From an uncultured Bacteroidales bacterium (lineage in GTDB: Bacteria > Bacteroidota > Bacteroidia > Bacteroidales > Coprobacteraceae), in the NCBI GenBank assembly GCA_949297285.1, contig CASFRL010000123.1, positions 1-59,836 of the forward strand: a stretch of DNA of 59,836 bases, read 5' to 3'. Numbering within the stretch: the stretch's first letter is position 1; the number at the start of each line of letters is the position of its first letter. The notes below the pieces were generated by a model. It did not search any database and was not told the DNA's origin. It saw only the letters and a list, made by a program, of their open reading frames with translations. Positions 20,152 through 29,294 of this stretch are shown in pieces. Both the position numbers and the translations under genes were made by a program.

Positions 20152-22089
20152 ATGAACAATCACGATAACTGCAAAACAAAAATGATTATGAATGAGTGCA
20201 ATTACAAAATTTTCAACAACGACCGGCTAATGCCCAAGCCGAAAAAAAGGACAGAAAAAGGGGATATGGACGATAAAACCTTCGACCGTTCCCAGTATGA
20301 AATTCTATGGACAGCTAAAAAGGCTTGGGAAAATATAGAGCCATACCGAAACCGGCGCAAACGAAACCGAAAATATACTTTCGGACAACAGTGGAGCGAT
20401 AAAATAACATTGCCCGACGGAAGAACCATGACAGAAGAGCAATATCTGAAAGAACAAGGGAAAGTGCCTCTAAAAAACAATTTGATCAGACAATTGGTAA
20501 AGAATGTCATCGGACAGTTCCGAAGTACGCAGACCCAACCGGTATGTATCTCAAGAGACCGGAACGAACAGCAATTGGGCGAGTTGATGAGTATCGCACT
20601 GGAATATGTTTACCAACATAACCGAATATGGGAGATCGACGGACGGACTCTGGAGGAATTTTTGATCTCCGGAAGTTGTTTTCATAAGATCATTTATGGG
20701 AAAAGAAGAAACAAAACCGATGTATGGATCGACGAGATTAATCCCAACCGTATCTTCTTCAATAACATGGAAGATGTAAGGCATTGGGACTGTACGCTCA
20801 TCGGTGAATTGCATGATGTCCCCATTGCAACAATCTTGGCCAACTTCTCGGGCGGATCGCGTAAACGGGCAGCCCGACTTCGAGAAATTTACAGCAATGC
20901 TACCCGGGAAGAATTATATCATCAATATTCAAACTTAACTTCGGAAGAGCTCGACAATCTCGACTTCTTGATCCCCAGCGAGAGCCACCTATGCCGGGTT
21001 ATAGAAGTGTGGAAACTTGAAAATCGAGAACGATTGAGATGTCATGATACGTTGAGCGGAAGACTCTATAAAGAAGAGATAGACCGGCTACCGGCAATCG
21101 AAGCCGAAAACAAAAAAAGAATTGCCGACGCCAAGAAAGAGGGCATCGACAAAAAAGATGTTCCGCTTATCCGTACCGAATGGTTTATCGATCAATTTTG
21201 GTATTATCGCTTTTTCTCGCCTTTCGGTGATATATTGGATGAAGGAGAGACCCCGTACTGGCACGGAGAACATCCTTACTGCATGAGACTCTATCCGCTC
21301 ATCGACGGAGAGATACACTCCTTTGTCGAAGATGTCATCGACCAACAACGATATATAAACCGGCTGATTACCCTCGTCGATTTTATCATGGGATCGAGTG
21401 CAAAGGGTGTATTGCTCTTCCCGGAAGACCAGATTCCCGATGGCATGACAATAGAGGATGTCGCTGAAGAGTGGACCCGATACAACGGAATCATTTTATT
21501 CAAACCCAAACCGGGAGCTCCCCTGCCCCAACAGATCTCGGTGAATTCGACCAACGTAGGCGCTTATGAGCTGCTGAATCTGCAAATGCGTCTGTTAGAA
21601 GACATATCGGGTGTGCACGGAGCCATGCAGGGGAAAAGCATGCCGGCAGGGACACCGTCATCGCTTTATGCCCAACAGACCCAGAACGCCAGTCTGAATC
21701 TTATCGACCTGTTCGAATCTTACAAGACGTTCAGGGAAGACCGGGATACTAAAATGATGAAAACCATCCAACAATTCTACGATGAAACCCGTTATCTGGA
21801 AATTGCCGGGGACAAGGCAACCGAAGGACAGATACTGGCCTCTCCGGAAAAAGTCCGCAATGCAGAATTCGATATATCGATCACCGAATCGGTATCTTCA
21901 CCGGCTTACCGGATCGCATCGAATGAGTTCTTGTTAGAATTATTCAGAATGGGCCAAATTTCGTTAGAAATGCTCCTCGAGAACGGAACATTCCCCTTCT
22001 CTGACCGTCTATTGCAAAGCATAAACAAACTGAAACAAGAGGCAGAGCAACAAAAAGGTTCTGCCAACACGGCAAACGCAACAACATAA
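20152..22089 (+). CDS. Phage portal protein
   Basis: A 645-residue protein recognised as a portal of short-tailed (P22/crAss-type) phages: the dodecameric ring at one capsid vertex through which DNA is packed and ejected. Visible elements are the N-terminal helical segment with FGQQWSD, the clip/wing region with EEFLISGSCFHKIIYG and INPNRIFFNN near residues 165-205, the long stem-helix region with QQRYINRLITLVDFIMGSSA near 397-416, and a Gln-rich crown near 490-520. Helical content is high. There is no protease or head-morphogenesis gene beside it. ATG 20152 gives a very short leader; Met27 (20230) or Met39 (20266) are alternative starts. The frame is intact. Confidence 0.85.
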   Translation: MNNHDNCKTKMIMNECNYKIFNNDRLMPKPKKRTEKGDMDDKTFDRSQYEILWTAKKAWENIEPYRNRRKRNRKYTFGQQWSDKITLPDGRTMTEEQYLKEQGKVPLKNNLIRQLVKNVIGQFRSTQTQPVCISRDRNEQQLGELMSIALEYVYQHNRIWEIDGRTLEEFLISGSCFHKIIYGKRRNKTDVWIDEINPNRIFFNNMEDVRHWDCTLIGELHDVPIATILANFSGGSRKRAARLREIYSNATREELYHQYSNLTSEELDNLDFLIPSESHLCRVIEVWKLENRERLRCHDTLSGRLYKEEIDRLPAIEAENKKRIADAKKEGIDKKDVPLIRTEWFIDQFWYYRFFSPFGDILDEGETPYWHGEHPYCMRLYPLIDGEIHSFVEDVIDQQRYINRLITLVDFIMGSSAKGVLLFPEDQIPDGMTIEDVAEEWTRYNGIILFKPKPGAPLPQQISVNSTNVGAYELLNLQMRLLEDISGVHGAMQGKSMPAGTPSSLYAQQTQNASLNLIDLFESYKTFREDRDTKMMKTIQQFYDETRYLEIAGDKATEGQILASPEKVRNAEFDISITESVSSPAYRIASNEFLLELFRMGQISLEMLLENGTFPFSDRLLQSINKLKQEAEQQKGSANTANATT

Positions 22090-22107
22090 AGTACTTCAAA
22101 AAAGTAT

Positions 22108-22151
22108 CGAGTGCAGAAAGGGGATTATTTTATCGCACCTTTCTGCACTCG
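22108..22151 (+). terminator. Hairpin closing cassette 1
   Basis: CGAGTGCAGAAAGG at 22108-22121 pairs perfectly (14 bp) with CCTTTCTGCACTCG at 22138-22151, with a 16-base loop. It lacks a following T-run, so it may act in RNA processing or stability as much as termination. It begins 18 bases after the portal stop codon. Confidence 0.6.
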
Positions 22152-22228
22152 AATGCCTCTATGCGCCCCCCTAATGAAGAAAAAACAAAAAAATCTTCCA
22201 TAATATGCTCTTTTTCCGTTAAATTTTC

Positions 22229-22236
22229 TATATTTG
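22229..22236 (+). promoter_or_regulatory. -7 box of the alpha-galactosidase gene
   Basis: TATATTTG matches TAnnTTTG. A start near 22243 gives a leader of about 140 bases with no obvious regulatory fold. Between the portal hairpin (22151) and the ATG at 22385 I see nothing else. Confidence 0.55.
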
Positions 22237-22384
22237 TATCAGTCATCAGAGCAAAGCGAAGCAATACGAAAACCCGCACTACTACCTAATTGCTGCCTTT
22301 TCTTGAACGACACTGTCTTTTATGTCGTGAAAATAAATCAAATAACAACTTTTGCAGTTCTTGCAAAGAAAAAGGTATGTAAAG

Positions 22385-24460
22385 ATGAAAAGAGCTACAT
22401 TAATTTTGTGCGTTTGCGTATTATGCCCCATTTGGAGTTTTGCATCGCATTCACCCGAAAAAATCCGGACAAAAGATTTCTCTGTTTATGTGCGAAACGG
22501 AGACCGTGGACTTCAGTTTAAAATGGGTATGGAGAAAGAGGTATCAAACTCTCCGGATTGGTATTCGTACCGTTTAGGTAAAATAGAGCAGGAAGAGACA
22601 AGTACCGAGGATTTCGATGTCCAGAAAATAGAGCTCATCACTGAAAATGATGTACAAAAGTTATCCTGCAACCTCACCCACAAACTTTTGCCATTGAACG
22701 TTTCCATCTATTTTTCAGGATATGGGAAAACCGGTACGGTCACGCAGTATGTAACGCTGGAAAATACCGGAAACCACCCTATTCACCTCGAAAACATATC
22801 GTCGATAGCCGGCGTATTTCCCGCAGACTCCTATGAATACACGTACATGAGCTCATCCTGGTCGAATGAAAGAAGGTTGCATACGTTCCCATTGTCGAAC
22901 GAGCCTTTCTCTATACTCTCAAAATGCGGACGCTCCTCTAATGAATATTCGCCTTGGCTTTGTGTGAAAAATGTAAACAGAGATATTTATTATATCGTAC
23001 AATTGGCCTGGTCGGGAAACTGGTATTTAAAATTATACCAAGATAAATCGAGACTTCTGCATTTAATAATGGGCGAATACTTCGACAATGGCTTTTTGGT
23101 ATTATTGCCGGGCGAGAAGGTAGAGCTTCCGCAAACAGCGATCAGTGCCGCCTATGGGTCGATAGATTATGCCGCCAACAATCTACACCGGTATCAAAGA
23201 GATTTTTTGTTGAAAAAACAACCGGATAATCTGCCGTTATTAGTTCAGTTTAACAGTTGGTTTCCATTGCAGCAAACAGTAACGGCAGAAAATTTACTCC
23301 CTTATATCGATAAAGCTCACGAGCTCGGTTGTGAATCGTTTACCATAGATGCCGGGTGGTTTACTAAAAAATCATGGGACCGAGAGGCTGGAGACTGGCA
23401 GACCAACAGAAAAACTTTTCCCAATGGATTAGGTCCTATTGCAAATTATGTGCACAGCAAAGGGATGAAATTCGGGCTCTGGTTCGAGTTAGAATCTTTA
23501 GGCGACCAGTCAGATATGTTGAAACAACATCCCGATTGGTGTTTACAATATAAAGGGAAGCCTGTCATGACCGGAAATCGGGCTCATTTGGATTACAGTA
23601 AACCGGAAGTTTTCCAATGGGCTTTAGAACAGTTTGGCAAGATGTACGCAGAGTGCGAAGGTATAGATTGGGTAAAACTGGATTATAACATATCGATCGG
23701 ATCAAATTTTGAAACATCGGATGGCATCAAAACGGGCAAGTCGTTGCGGAATCATATCCTGGCTTATTATAACTGGCTCGATACACTGCAAGCCCATTAT
23801 CCAAATCTGTTTATTGAAAATTGTTCGAGCGGGGCAATGCGCCTGGATTTAGGAATAGCCCGACATACGCATACTTCATTTATATCGGACGAAACGACCC
23901 CGAATCCATCTTTAGGTATGGCATGGTCGGCAACGCTGGAATATTTGCCCCGTGCCGTAAATCATTGGGTGGTCGGTATGGGAAATCATTATGCGGTAAT
24001 CGACCAGTCTTTGCCCAAAGAATATTGGGATTTCATGTTTAAAGTCCCGATGAACGGGCAATATGGCATATCGAGCAAGATATTGGAGTGGGAACCGGAT
24101 TTGTGGCAATGTGCGTTGGATAATATCAAATTATATAAGCGAATACGATCTATAATCGCCGATGCCGACTGTTACCACCTGACTCCTCAACCCGATTATG
24201 TAGATCCTCAAGGATGGGTTGCGATTCAATATGTGGATCCCGATTCGGGAAATTCGGTATTAATGGCCTATCGAACACGCTGTATCGAACAAGACTATAC
24301 GGCAAAACTACAAGCTTTAGATCCATCAGGCCGTTACAAAGTCTCGATAGACGGCGTTTATCAAAAGACCTATAAAGGTGAAGATTTAATGAAAAAAGGA
24401 TTGAGACTTTCTTTGGATAATGAATATAGGGCCTGCGTGATAGAATTGTATAAGCAATAA
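22385..24460 (+). CDS. Secreted GH36-type alpha-galactosidase
   Basis: A 691-residue glycoside hydrolase with an N-terminal signal peptide, probably periplasmic or outer-membrane associated. The beta-sandwich domain comes first, then a (beta/alpha)8 barrel. The nucleophile aspartate is in WVKLDYNIS and the acid/base aspartate in FISDETTPNPS, matching the GH36 (clan GH-D) layout, with IDAGWF and GLWFELE also typical. It would release alpha-galactose from oligosaccharides such as raffinose or galactomannan. The start is taken at 22385 because it begins a clean signal peptide; 11 more codons upstream are open. It sits alone with no sugar transporter adjacent, between a phage-type cassette and the B12 locus. 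Confidence 0.88.
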   Translation: MKRATLILCVCVLCPIWSFASHSPEKIRTKDFSVYVRNGDRGLQFKMGMEKEVSNSPDWYSYRLGKIEQEETSTEDFDVQKIELITENDVQKLSCNLTHKLLPLNVSIYFSGYGKTGTVTQYVTLENTGNHPIHLENISSIAGVFPADSYEYTYMSSSWSNERRLHTFPLSNEPFSILSKCGRSSNEYSPWLCVKNVNRDIYYIVQLAWSGNWYLKLYQDKSRLLHLIMGEYFDNGFLVLLPGEKVELPQTAISAAYGSIDYAANNLHRYQRDFLLKKQPDNLPLLVQFNSWFPLQQTVTAENLLPYIDKAHELGCESFTIDAGWFTKKSWDREAGDWQTNRKTFPNGLGPIANYVHSKGMKFGLWFELESLGDQSDMLKQHPDWCLQYKGKPVMTGNRAHLDYSKPEVFQWALEQFGKMYAECEGIDWVKLDYNISIGSNFETSDGIKTGKSLRNHILAYYNWLDTLQAHYPNLFIENCSSGAMRLDLGIARHTHTSFISDETTPNPSLGMAWSATLEYLPRAVNHWVVGMGNHYAVIDQSLPKEYWDFMFKVPMNGQYGISSKILEWEPDLWQCALDNIKLYKRIRSIIADADCYHLTPQPDYVDPQGWVAIQYVDPDSGNSVLMAYRTRCIEQDYTAKLQALDPSGRYKVSIDGVYQKTYKGEDLMKKGLRLSLDNEYRACVIELYKQ

Positions 24461-24524
24461 ATCGTAAATCGGGTCTTACCAACAACACGCATTTAATACT
24501 GAAAGCAAATAGCAAATAACAAAA

Positions 24525-24605
24525 AAACGACGGATAGGGTAAGAGGTTATCTGGCTTAGGCGTTTCGTTATCCCTCGTATCTTTACCCTTAAAAGGAGGT
24601 CGTTT
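24525..24605 (+). ncRNA. Candidate structured RNA in the alpha-galactosidase 3' region
   Basis: Three nested pairings are visible: AAACGAC 24525-24531 with GTCGTTT 24599-24605; GGGTAA 24537-24542 with TTACCC 24583-24588; GAGG 24543-24546 with CCTC 24573-24576. A perfect terminator hairpin follows at 24622. No TAnnTTTG box precedes it, so it may be a 3' UTR structure rather than a separate small RNA. It does not fit a tRNA. Confidence 0.3.
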
Positions 24606-24621
24606 ACAAGAATGTTTATAT

Positions 24622-24658
24622 AGTGAAAGTTCTCATGTAGAGAACTTTCACTGTTTTT
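24622..24658 (+). terminator. Perfect intrinsic terminator upstream of the B12 operon
   Basis: AGTGAAAGTTCTC at 24622-24634 pairs perfectly (13 bp) with GAGAACTTTCACT at 24640-24652 around loop ATGTA, followed by GTTTTT. It ends the alpha-galactosidase transcript before the btuB promoter. Confidence 0.9.
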
Positions 24659-24694
24659 AGACAAATAGGATTGTGATAGTTTGACAATTCTTAC

Positions 24695-24702
24695 TACCTT
24701 TG
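24695..24702 (+). promoter_or_regulatory. -7 box of the btuB-btuG operon
   Basis: TACCTTTG matches TAnnTTTG. Transcription starting near 24708 would begin exactly at the cobalamin riboswitch. Confidence 0.65.
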
Positions 24703-24706
24703 TGCC

Positions 24707-24885
24707 CGTATCGGTTCGAGATGCCTGCAACAGGATATCGATGAAAAGGGAATCCCGTGAAAATCGGGAACAGTCCCGCTGCTGTAATTCTCCAAAATTT
24801 GGGGTAAACAATCCCTCCGCCACTGAATAACCGGATTATTCGGGAAGGCGTTTACCTACGAGATAAGTCAGAAGACCTGCCATAC
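24707..24885 (+). promoter_or_regulatory. Cobalamin (B12) riboswitch
   Basis: The conserved blocks of the AdoCbl riboswitch occur in order: an opening stem near GGTTCGAGATGCCTG, GAAAAGGGAATCCCGTG, ACAGTCCCGCTGCTGTAA, GCCACTG, GGGAAGGCG and the B12 box AGTCAGAAGACCTGCC (24867-24882). It lies directly upstream of a BtuB-like receptor and would switch the operon off when B12 is abundant. The region between the riboswitch and the ATG at 24946 holds a short hairpin (ACCTTTTC/GAAAAGGT type) that may be the expression platform. Confidence 0.93.
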
Positions 24886-24945
24886 AGACAAGCTACCTTT
24901 TCTTGCGAGGATGAGGAAAGGTAATTCAGAAAAAATTTTCAGTCA

Positions 24946-26973
24946 ATGCACGATTTTCGATTCTGTAACAATGCTTTATTTTACGGAATAATCTTATTGG
25001 GATTTATTCTGCCCATTCGTGTGTCTGGACAAATGGCTGAAAAAATCGATACGACCAAAACTTATTACCTAAAAGAGTTTGTACTGACTCAAAGAAGAAT
25101 AAACCGAGAGGTTGTCCCCGCACAAACGTTGTCGGGCAAACAATTGGAACAACTCAGTGTGCACTCTGTCGCCGATGCAATCCGATATTTCTCGGGAGTA
25201 CAAATTAAGGATTATGGCGGTATCGGAGGATTGAAAACCGTTAATATCCGAAGTATGGGAACCAATCATGTGGGCGTTTTTTATGACGGTATCGAATTGG
25301 GAAATGCACAAAACGGGACAATCGATCTGGGACGTTTCTCTTTAGACAATATGGAAGCCATCACTTTATACAACGGACAAAAGAGCAGTATCTTTCAACC
25401 GGCAAAAGATTACAGCTCGGCAGGATCGGTTTATCTGCAATCACGAACGCCTCGTTTCGAAGATGGCAAAAAATATAACGTAAAAGCGACGTTCAAGACC
25501 GGTTCGTTCGGGACAGCCAATCCGGCAATTCTTTGGGAACAAAAGTTGAACGAAAAAATAAGCGGATCGATCAGTGGTGAATATCTCTATACCACAGGAC
25601 GATATAAATTTACCTATCGCAAAGAAGGTGGATATGACACAACAGCCGTACGACATAACGGGGATGTAAATGCTTTGCGGATGGAGGCTGGACTTTTCGG
25701 GAAAACAAAAGACGGTAACTGGAGGACAAAACTCTATTTCTACAACTCAGAACGGGGATATCCGGGTGCTATCGTCAGAAACAAATTTTCTAATGAGGAC
25801 CGGCAATGGGATTCGAACTTTTTTGTGCAATCATCACTTCGGAAAAGTTTTACAGAACGTTATCATCTCTTGATAAACGGGAAATACGCGTATGATTATC
25901 TCCACTATTTGGCAGATCCGAGAAAAGATGCTTCGGTTACGTATACGAACAATCATTACCGGCAACAAGAAATTTATTTGTCGGCCGCTCAAATGTATTC
26001 TATATTCAATTGCTGGGACATCAGCCTATCGACAGATTTTCAATGGAATAAACTCAATGCTGATTTAATTAACTTTGCATACCCAAGACGTTATACGGGC
26101 TTGGTTGCAATAGCTTCTTCTTTTGAAATGGAGCCTGTAAAACTTCAAGCAAGTCTGTTAGGTACGTTTACGAAAGAGACCACATCATCTACCGCCACAC
26201 CGGCGTCGCACAAGCCTCAATATACACCGACGGTTATTGCTTCTTATCACCCGTGGAGGCATATTGGATTAGATATAAGAGCTTTCTACAAAAAGATTTT
26301 CCGAATGCCGACTCTAAACGATTTGTACTATATAATGATCGGTAATGTAGATTTAAATCCCGAATATACGACCCAATATGACCTCGGCATTACATATAGT
26401 AAAACATTTAGCGGAATATTGCAAATACTTGAAATACAAGCCGACGGATATTATAATCAGGTACGGGACAAAATCGTTGCAATGCCGACATCCAATTTTT
26501 TCCGATGGACAATGGTCAATCTCGGAAAAGTCAAAATCAAAGGTATAGATATAGCGGCCAATGCAGGTTGGCGGTTCGGATCTCGGTTAAGCATCGACAC
26601 CCGAATAAATTATACATATCAAAAAGCACAGGATTATACCTCGCCCGACGATCTCTATTATAAAGGGCAGATCCCGTATGTTCCTTGGCACAGCGGATCG
26701 GCGGTCGTCAATGCCGGATATAAAAGTTGGGAATTAAATTATAGTTTTATCTACACCGGTGAACGGTATGCTTCGAGAGCTAATACCGAGGAAAACTACA
26801 TTCTTCCGTGGTATACAAGCGACTTGTCTTTATCTAAAAATCTCCGTTGGCACAAAACGGGGATAAGAATAACGGCCGAAGTCAATAACCTGTTTAACCA
26901 GCAGTATGAGGTGGTGCGCTCCTACCCTATGCCCGGTACCAATTTCAAACTGATATTGAATGTTACACTCTAA
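24946..26973 (+). CDS. btuB: TonB-dependent vitamin B12 receptor BtuB
   Basis: A 675-residue outer-membrane receptor with an N-terminal signal peptide. The plug domain (about residues 45-160) has ADAIRYFSGVQIKDYGGIGG and the typical VNIRSMG segment. The rest is a 22-strand barrel ending in an aromatic/hydrophobic C-terminal strand (FKLILNVTL). It is not preceded by a carboxypeptidase-like extension, so it is BtuB-like rather than SusC-like. Control by the cobalamin riboswitch and pairing with a BtuG-like lipoprotein support B12 or another corrinoid as substrate. Confidence 0.88.
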   Translation: MHDFRFCNNALFYGIILLGFILPIRVSGQMAEKIDTTKTYYLKEFVLTQRRINREVVPAQTLSGKQLEQLSVHSVADAIRYFSGVQIKDYGGIGGLKTVNIRSMGTNHVGVFYDGIELGNAQNGTIDLGRFSLDNMEAITLYNGQKSSIFQPAKDYSSAGSVYLQSRTPRFEDGKKYNVKATFKTGSFGTANPAILWEQKLNEKISGSISGEYLYTTGRYKFTYRKEGGYDTTAVRHNGDVNALRMEAGLFGKTKDGNWRTKLYFYNSERGYPGAIVRNKFSNEDRQWDSNFFVQSSLRKSFTERYHLLINGKYAYDYLHYLADPRKDASVTYTNNHYRQQEIYLSAAQMYSIFNCWDISLSTDFQWNKLNADLINFAYPRRYTGLVAIASSFEMEPVKLQASLLGTFTKETTSSTATPASHKPQYTPTVIASYHPWRHIGLDIRAFYKKIFRMPTLNDLYYIMIGNVDLNPEYTTQYDLGITYSKTFSGILQILEIQADGYYNQVRDKIVAMPTSNFFRWTMVNLGKVKIKGIDIAANAGWRFGSRLSIDTRINYTYQKAQDYTSPDDLYYKGQIPYVPWHSGSAVVNAGYKSWELNYSFIYTGERYASRANTEENYILPWYTSDLSLSKNLRWHKTGIRITAEVNNLFNQQYEVVRSYPMPGTNFKLILNVTL

Positions 26974-26989
26974 AAAAACGGATGATCTT

Positions 26990-28132
26990 ATGAAACGAAT
27001 CAATGCGCAGAATATTTGTAATGCTTTTTTATTGATGCTTTTGTTATTGACAAGTTGTCGGGGCGATGAACCGGTTCCTACTCCCCGGGAGATTACCGTA
27101 AGTTCGGGTTTTTATTTACTCAACGAAGGGAACAAAGGTAATAACATGGCAACGCTCGATTATTTCGATTACACGAATAACACCTATTATTTGAATATAT
27201 ATGCTGAAAGAAACCCCGACATAGTCAAAGAATTAGGGGATGTAGGCAATGATCTGCAAATATACGGAAGCAGGCTATATGCCGTAATCAACAGCTCTAA
27301 CTTCATAGAAGTTACAGACGTAAAGACAACAAAGCACATCGGCACGATACAAATACCGAGTTGCCGCTATATCGTTTTTCATAAAAACAAGGCATACGTA
27401 TCGTCCTATGCCAGTGCCGACGGCAGTGACTTATATGCCAAACACGGATATGTTGCCCAAGTAGATACCGCCTCGCTACAAGTTGAGAGAATCGTTGCTG
27501 TCGGTTCACAACCTGAAGAGATGGTCATCATCGGAGATAAGCTATATGTCGCCAATTCGATGTGTGTCTCGACCGGAGAGATGGACCGCACGGTTTCGGT
27601 AATCGATTTGAATACATTTACCGAAATTAAAAAAATCGATGTCGCCGCAAATCTACACCGAATGAAGGTAGACCGTTATGGCTATATTTATGTGTCGTCC
27701 AGAGGCGACTATTATGACGGGAAATCAGACCTCTATTTGATAAACAGCCAAACAGACGCGGTAGAAGGTCCGCTGTCAATTCCAGTCAATAACATGTGTA
27801 TATCCGGTGATTCGCTATACGTACTTTCCAAGGAATTCAATTACATCACAGGATATGCCCAAAGCGTTTACGGAATCATAGATACCCGCACTCACAAGAT
27901 TTTGACCCGAAATTTCATCTCGGACGGTACAGATCTGCAGATCGATATGCCGTACGGAATCAACGTAAACCCGATCAGTAAAGAGATCTTGATTACCGAT
28001 GCTAAAGATTTCATCACACCGGGAAAAGTTTACTGTTTTTCGCCTGACGGTAAAAAGAAATGGGAGAAGATATGCGGAGAGATTCCTTCAAATATCGCTT
28101 TTGTATTGGAAACCGAACAAGTGAAGGATTGA
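26990..28132 (+). CDS. btuG: BtuG-like surface lipoprotein (beta-propeller, DUF5074)
   Basis: A 380-residue lipoprotein with lipobox LLTSC (cysteine about residue 23) followed by an acidic stretch, as in surface-exposed Bacteroidales lipoproteins. Repeats such as GDKLYVANS and SVIDLNTFTEIKKIDVA form a YncE-like seven-bladed propeller of the DUF5074 type. In Bacteroides, BtuG binds B12 very tightly at the cell surface and caps BtuB; that is family knowledge. Here it begins 16 bases after the btuB stop, in the same riboswitch-controlled transcript. An upstream in-frame ATG at 26960 overlaps btuB and would spoil the signal peptide. Confidence 0.8.
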   Translation: MKRINAQNICNAFLLMLLLLTSCRGDEPVPTPREITVSSGFYLLNEGNKGNNMATLDYFDYTNNTYYLNIYAERNPDIVKELGDVGNDLQIYGSRLYAVINSSNFIEVTDVKTTKHIGTIQIPSCRYIVFHKNKAYVSSYASADGSDLYAKHGYVAQVDTASLQVERIVAVGSQPEEMVIIGDKLYVANSMCVSTGEMDRTVSVIDLNTFTEIKKIDVAANLHRMKVDRYGYIYVSSRGDYYDGKSDLYLINSQTDAVEGPLSIPVNNMCISGDSLYVLSKEFNYITGYAQSVYGIIDTRTHKILTRNFISDGTDLQIDMPYGINVNPISKEILITDAKDFITPGKVYCFSPDGKKKWEKICGEIPSNIAFVLETEQVKD

Positions 28133-28175
28133 CGCTTCTCCTCTCCTTCGGATTGAAAATAACGTATACCGTTTT

Positions 28176-28829
28176 TTAATACGTTAATTCTCCATCTGCC
28201 AAAATATAACGGATTCCCGAATGATTTTTCAGATCGGCGACATCTTCTAAAGAGAGTTGATTATCGCCAATATCGAGAACCGAAATTGCGGGAGAAATTT
28301 TGAACGACCGTAATCCGTTATGCTGAGTGTATAGATAGGTGAGAGAAGGACACATACTGACATCGAGCATCGGGAGCATATTGTCGGAACAATCGAGGTA
28401 AGATAATAGGTTCTGGCTTCCGACGGTCAAGTTATTCAATGCATTGTGAGAGCAATCTAAAGAGACCAAATAGGAAAGTCTCGAGACATCCAATTCCTCT
28501 ATCCAGTTGAAAGAGCAATCAAGATGTTCCAGCCATTCGCAAAAAGAGACATCTATATTTCCCAAATAGCATTTGGGAACTCTCAATTCATTTATACATT
28601 CACCGCTGATACGTATCACATACTTACCCTCTTGAGCGTATGTGTGAATCATATTTTTATCACAAATTCCATCTCCCCAGTCAATTATAAAATCACGAGC
28701 CGAAACAGAAAGCTCTATTTCCGAATTTTTCGGAATGAGATAAGTTATAAGAGTAATTACTCCAAAGGTTGCTGCTTTCTTATGAACAACAGATGTTTGT
28801 CTTTTATAAATCAACGGCAAGATTTTCAT
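28176..28829 (-). CDS. Leucine-rich-repeat protein with PKD-like segment
   Basis: A 217-residue protein of unknown role. Residues near 55-85 carry FIIDWGDG and YAQEGKYVIRISGE, a pattern seen in PKD-like domains of Bacteroidales surface proteins. Residues of about 95-205 are repeats of the short form LxxLDCSxNxLxxLDVS, typical of this order's LRR proteins. The N-terminus is basic and only weakly hydrophobic, so export is unclear. Start 28829 is preferred over 28865 because the AT-rich promoter-like TATATTTTTTG lies just before it. It is convergent with btuG, leaving only 43 bases between the stop codons. Confidence 0.6.
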   Translation of the reverse strand: MKILPLIYKRQTSVVHKKAATFGVITLITYLIPKNSEIELSVSARDFIIDWGDGICDKNMIHTYAQEGKYVIRISGECINELRVPKCYLGNIDVSFCEWLEHLDCSFNWIEELDVSRLSYLVSLDCSHNALNNLTVGSQNLLSYLDCSDNMLPMLDVSMCPSLTYLYTQHNGLRSFKISPAISVLDIGDNQLSLEDVADLKNHSGIRYILADGELTY

Positions 28830-29294
28830 ACTGCAAAAAATATAGCTTCTAACTCGAACAGACAAAACTATTTAAATAGTTTAAGACTTATAAAACCGAC
28901 AGTAGACCTTTATTTACGCGAGCTCCAATAAAGTCTAATAATCAAGTTTTTCATTGTTAAACTTATACAAATATACAAGAATTATTCATGAAGTTCATTA
29001 AAAGGATTAAAAATTTAAAATCTGAATAAATTAGTCCATAAATAATTGTTATCAAGAGAAATTTTTTACGAAAAAAAATTGGAAATAAAAGAACATGTAT
29101 ACAAGTTGACAGAATATTCTTACCTTTGAAAACTTATTGAATAATGCATGAAGAGAAAATATTTTGTATCTTCAAACTATACGTCTAAAATAGTAAATAC
29201 CCGTATTCCAACTTTTCACAAAAGGAGGGAAACTCTATTTTTCATCGAAATTTCTTGCTGACATCCCCCGTTTTATATCTCCATTTACCCTAAA
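28830..29294. other. AT-rich intergenic region
   Basis: No credible gene here. It holds the divergent promoters of the LRR gene (minus) and the sensor kinase (plus, -7 box at 29121), a short palindrome ACTATTTAAATAGT at 28867-28880 and poly-A/T tracts. No RNA gene was recognised. Confidence 0.5.
29121..29128 (+). promoter_or_regulatory. -7 box of the sensor kinase gene
   Basis: TACCTTTG fits TAnnTTTG. The implied leader of roughly 160 bases before the ATG at 29295 is long, with no recognised regulatory fold. Confidence 0.5.

Noticed and set aside
22234..22521. 95-codon open frame before the alpha-galactosidase
   Set aside because: It overlaps the signal-peptide region of the real gene in another frame and has no domain-like text.
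24525..24605. tRNA-like fold
   Set aside because: No T-loop sequence and no 7-bp acceptor stem with the right arm spacing; kept only as a candidate structured RNA.
28524..28931. 135-codon plus-strand frame opposite the LRR gene
   Set aside because: It is antisense to the repeats and its product shows no fold or motif; the minus-strand LRR pattern is clear.
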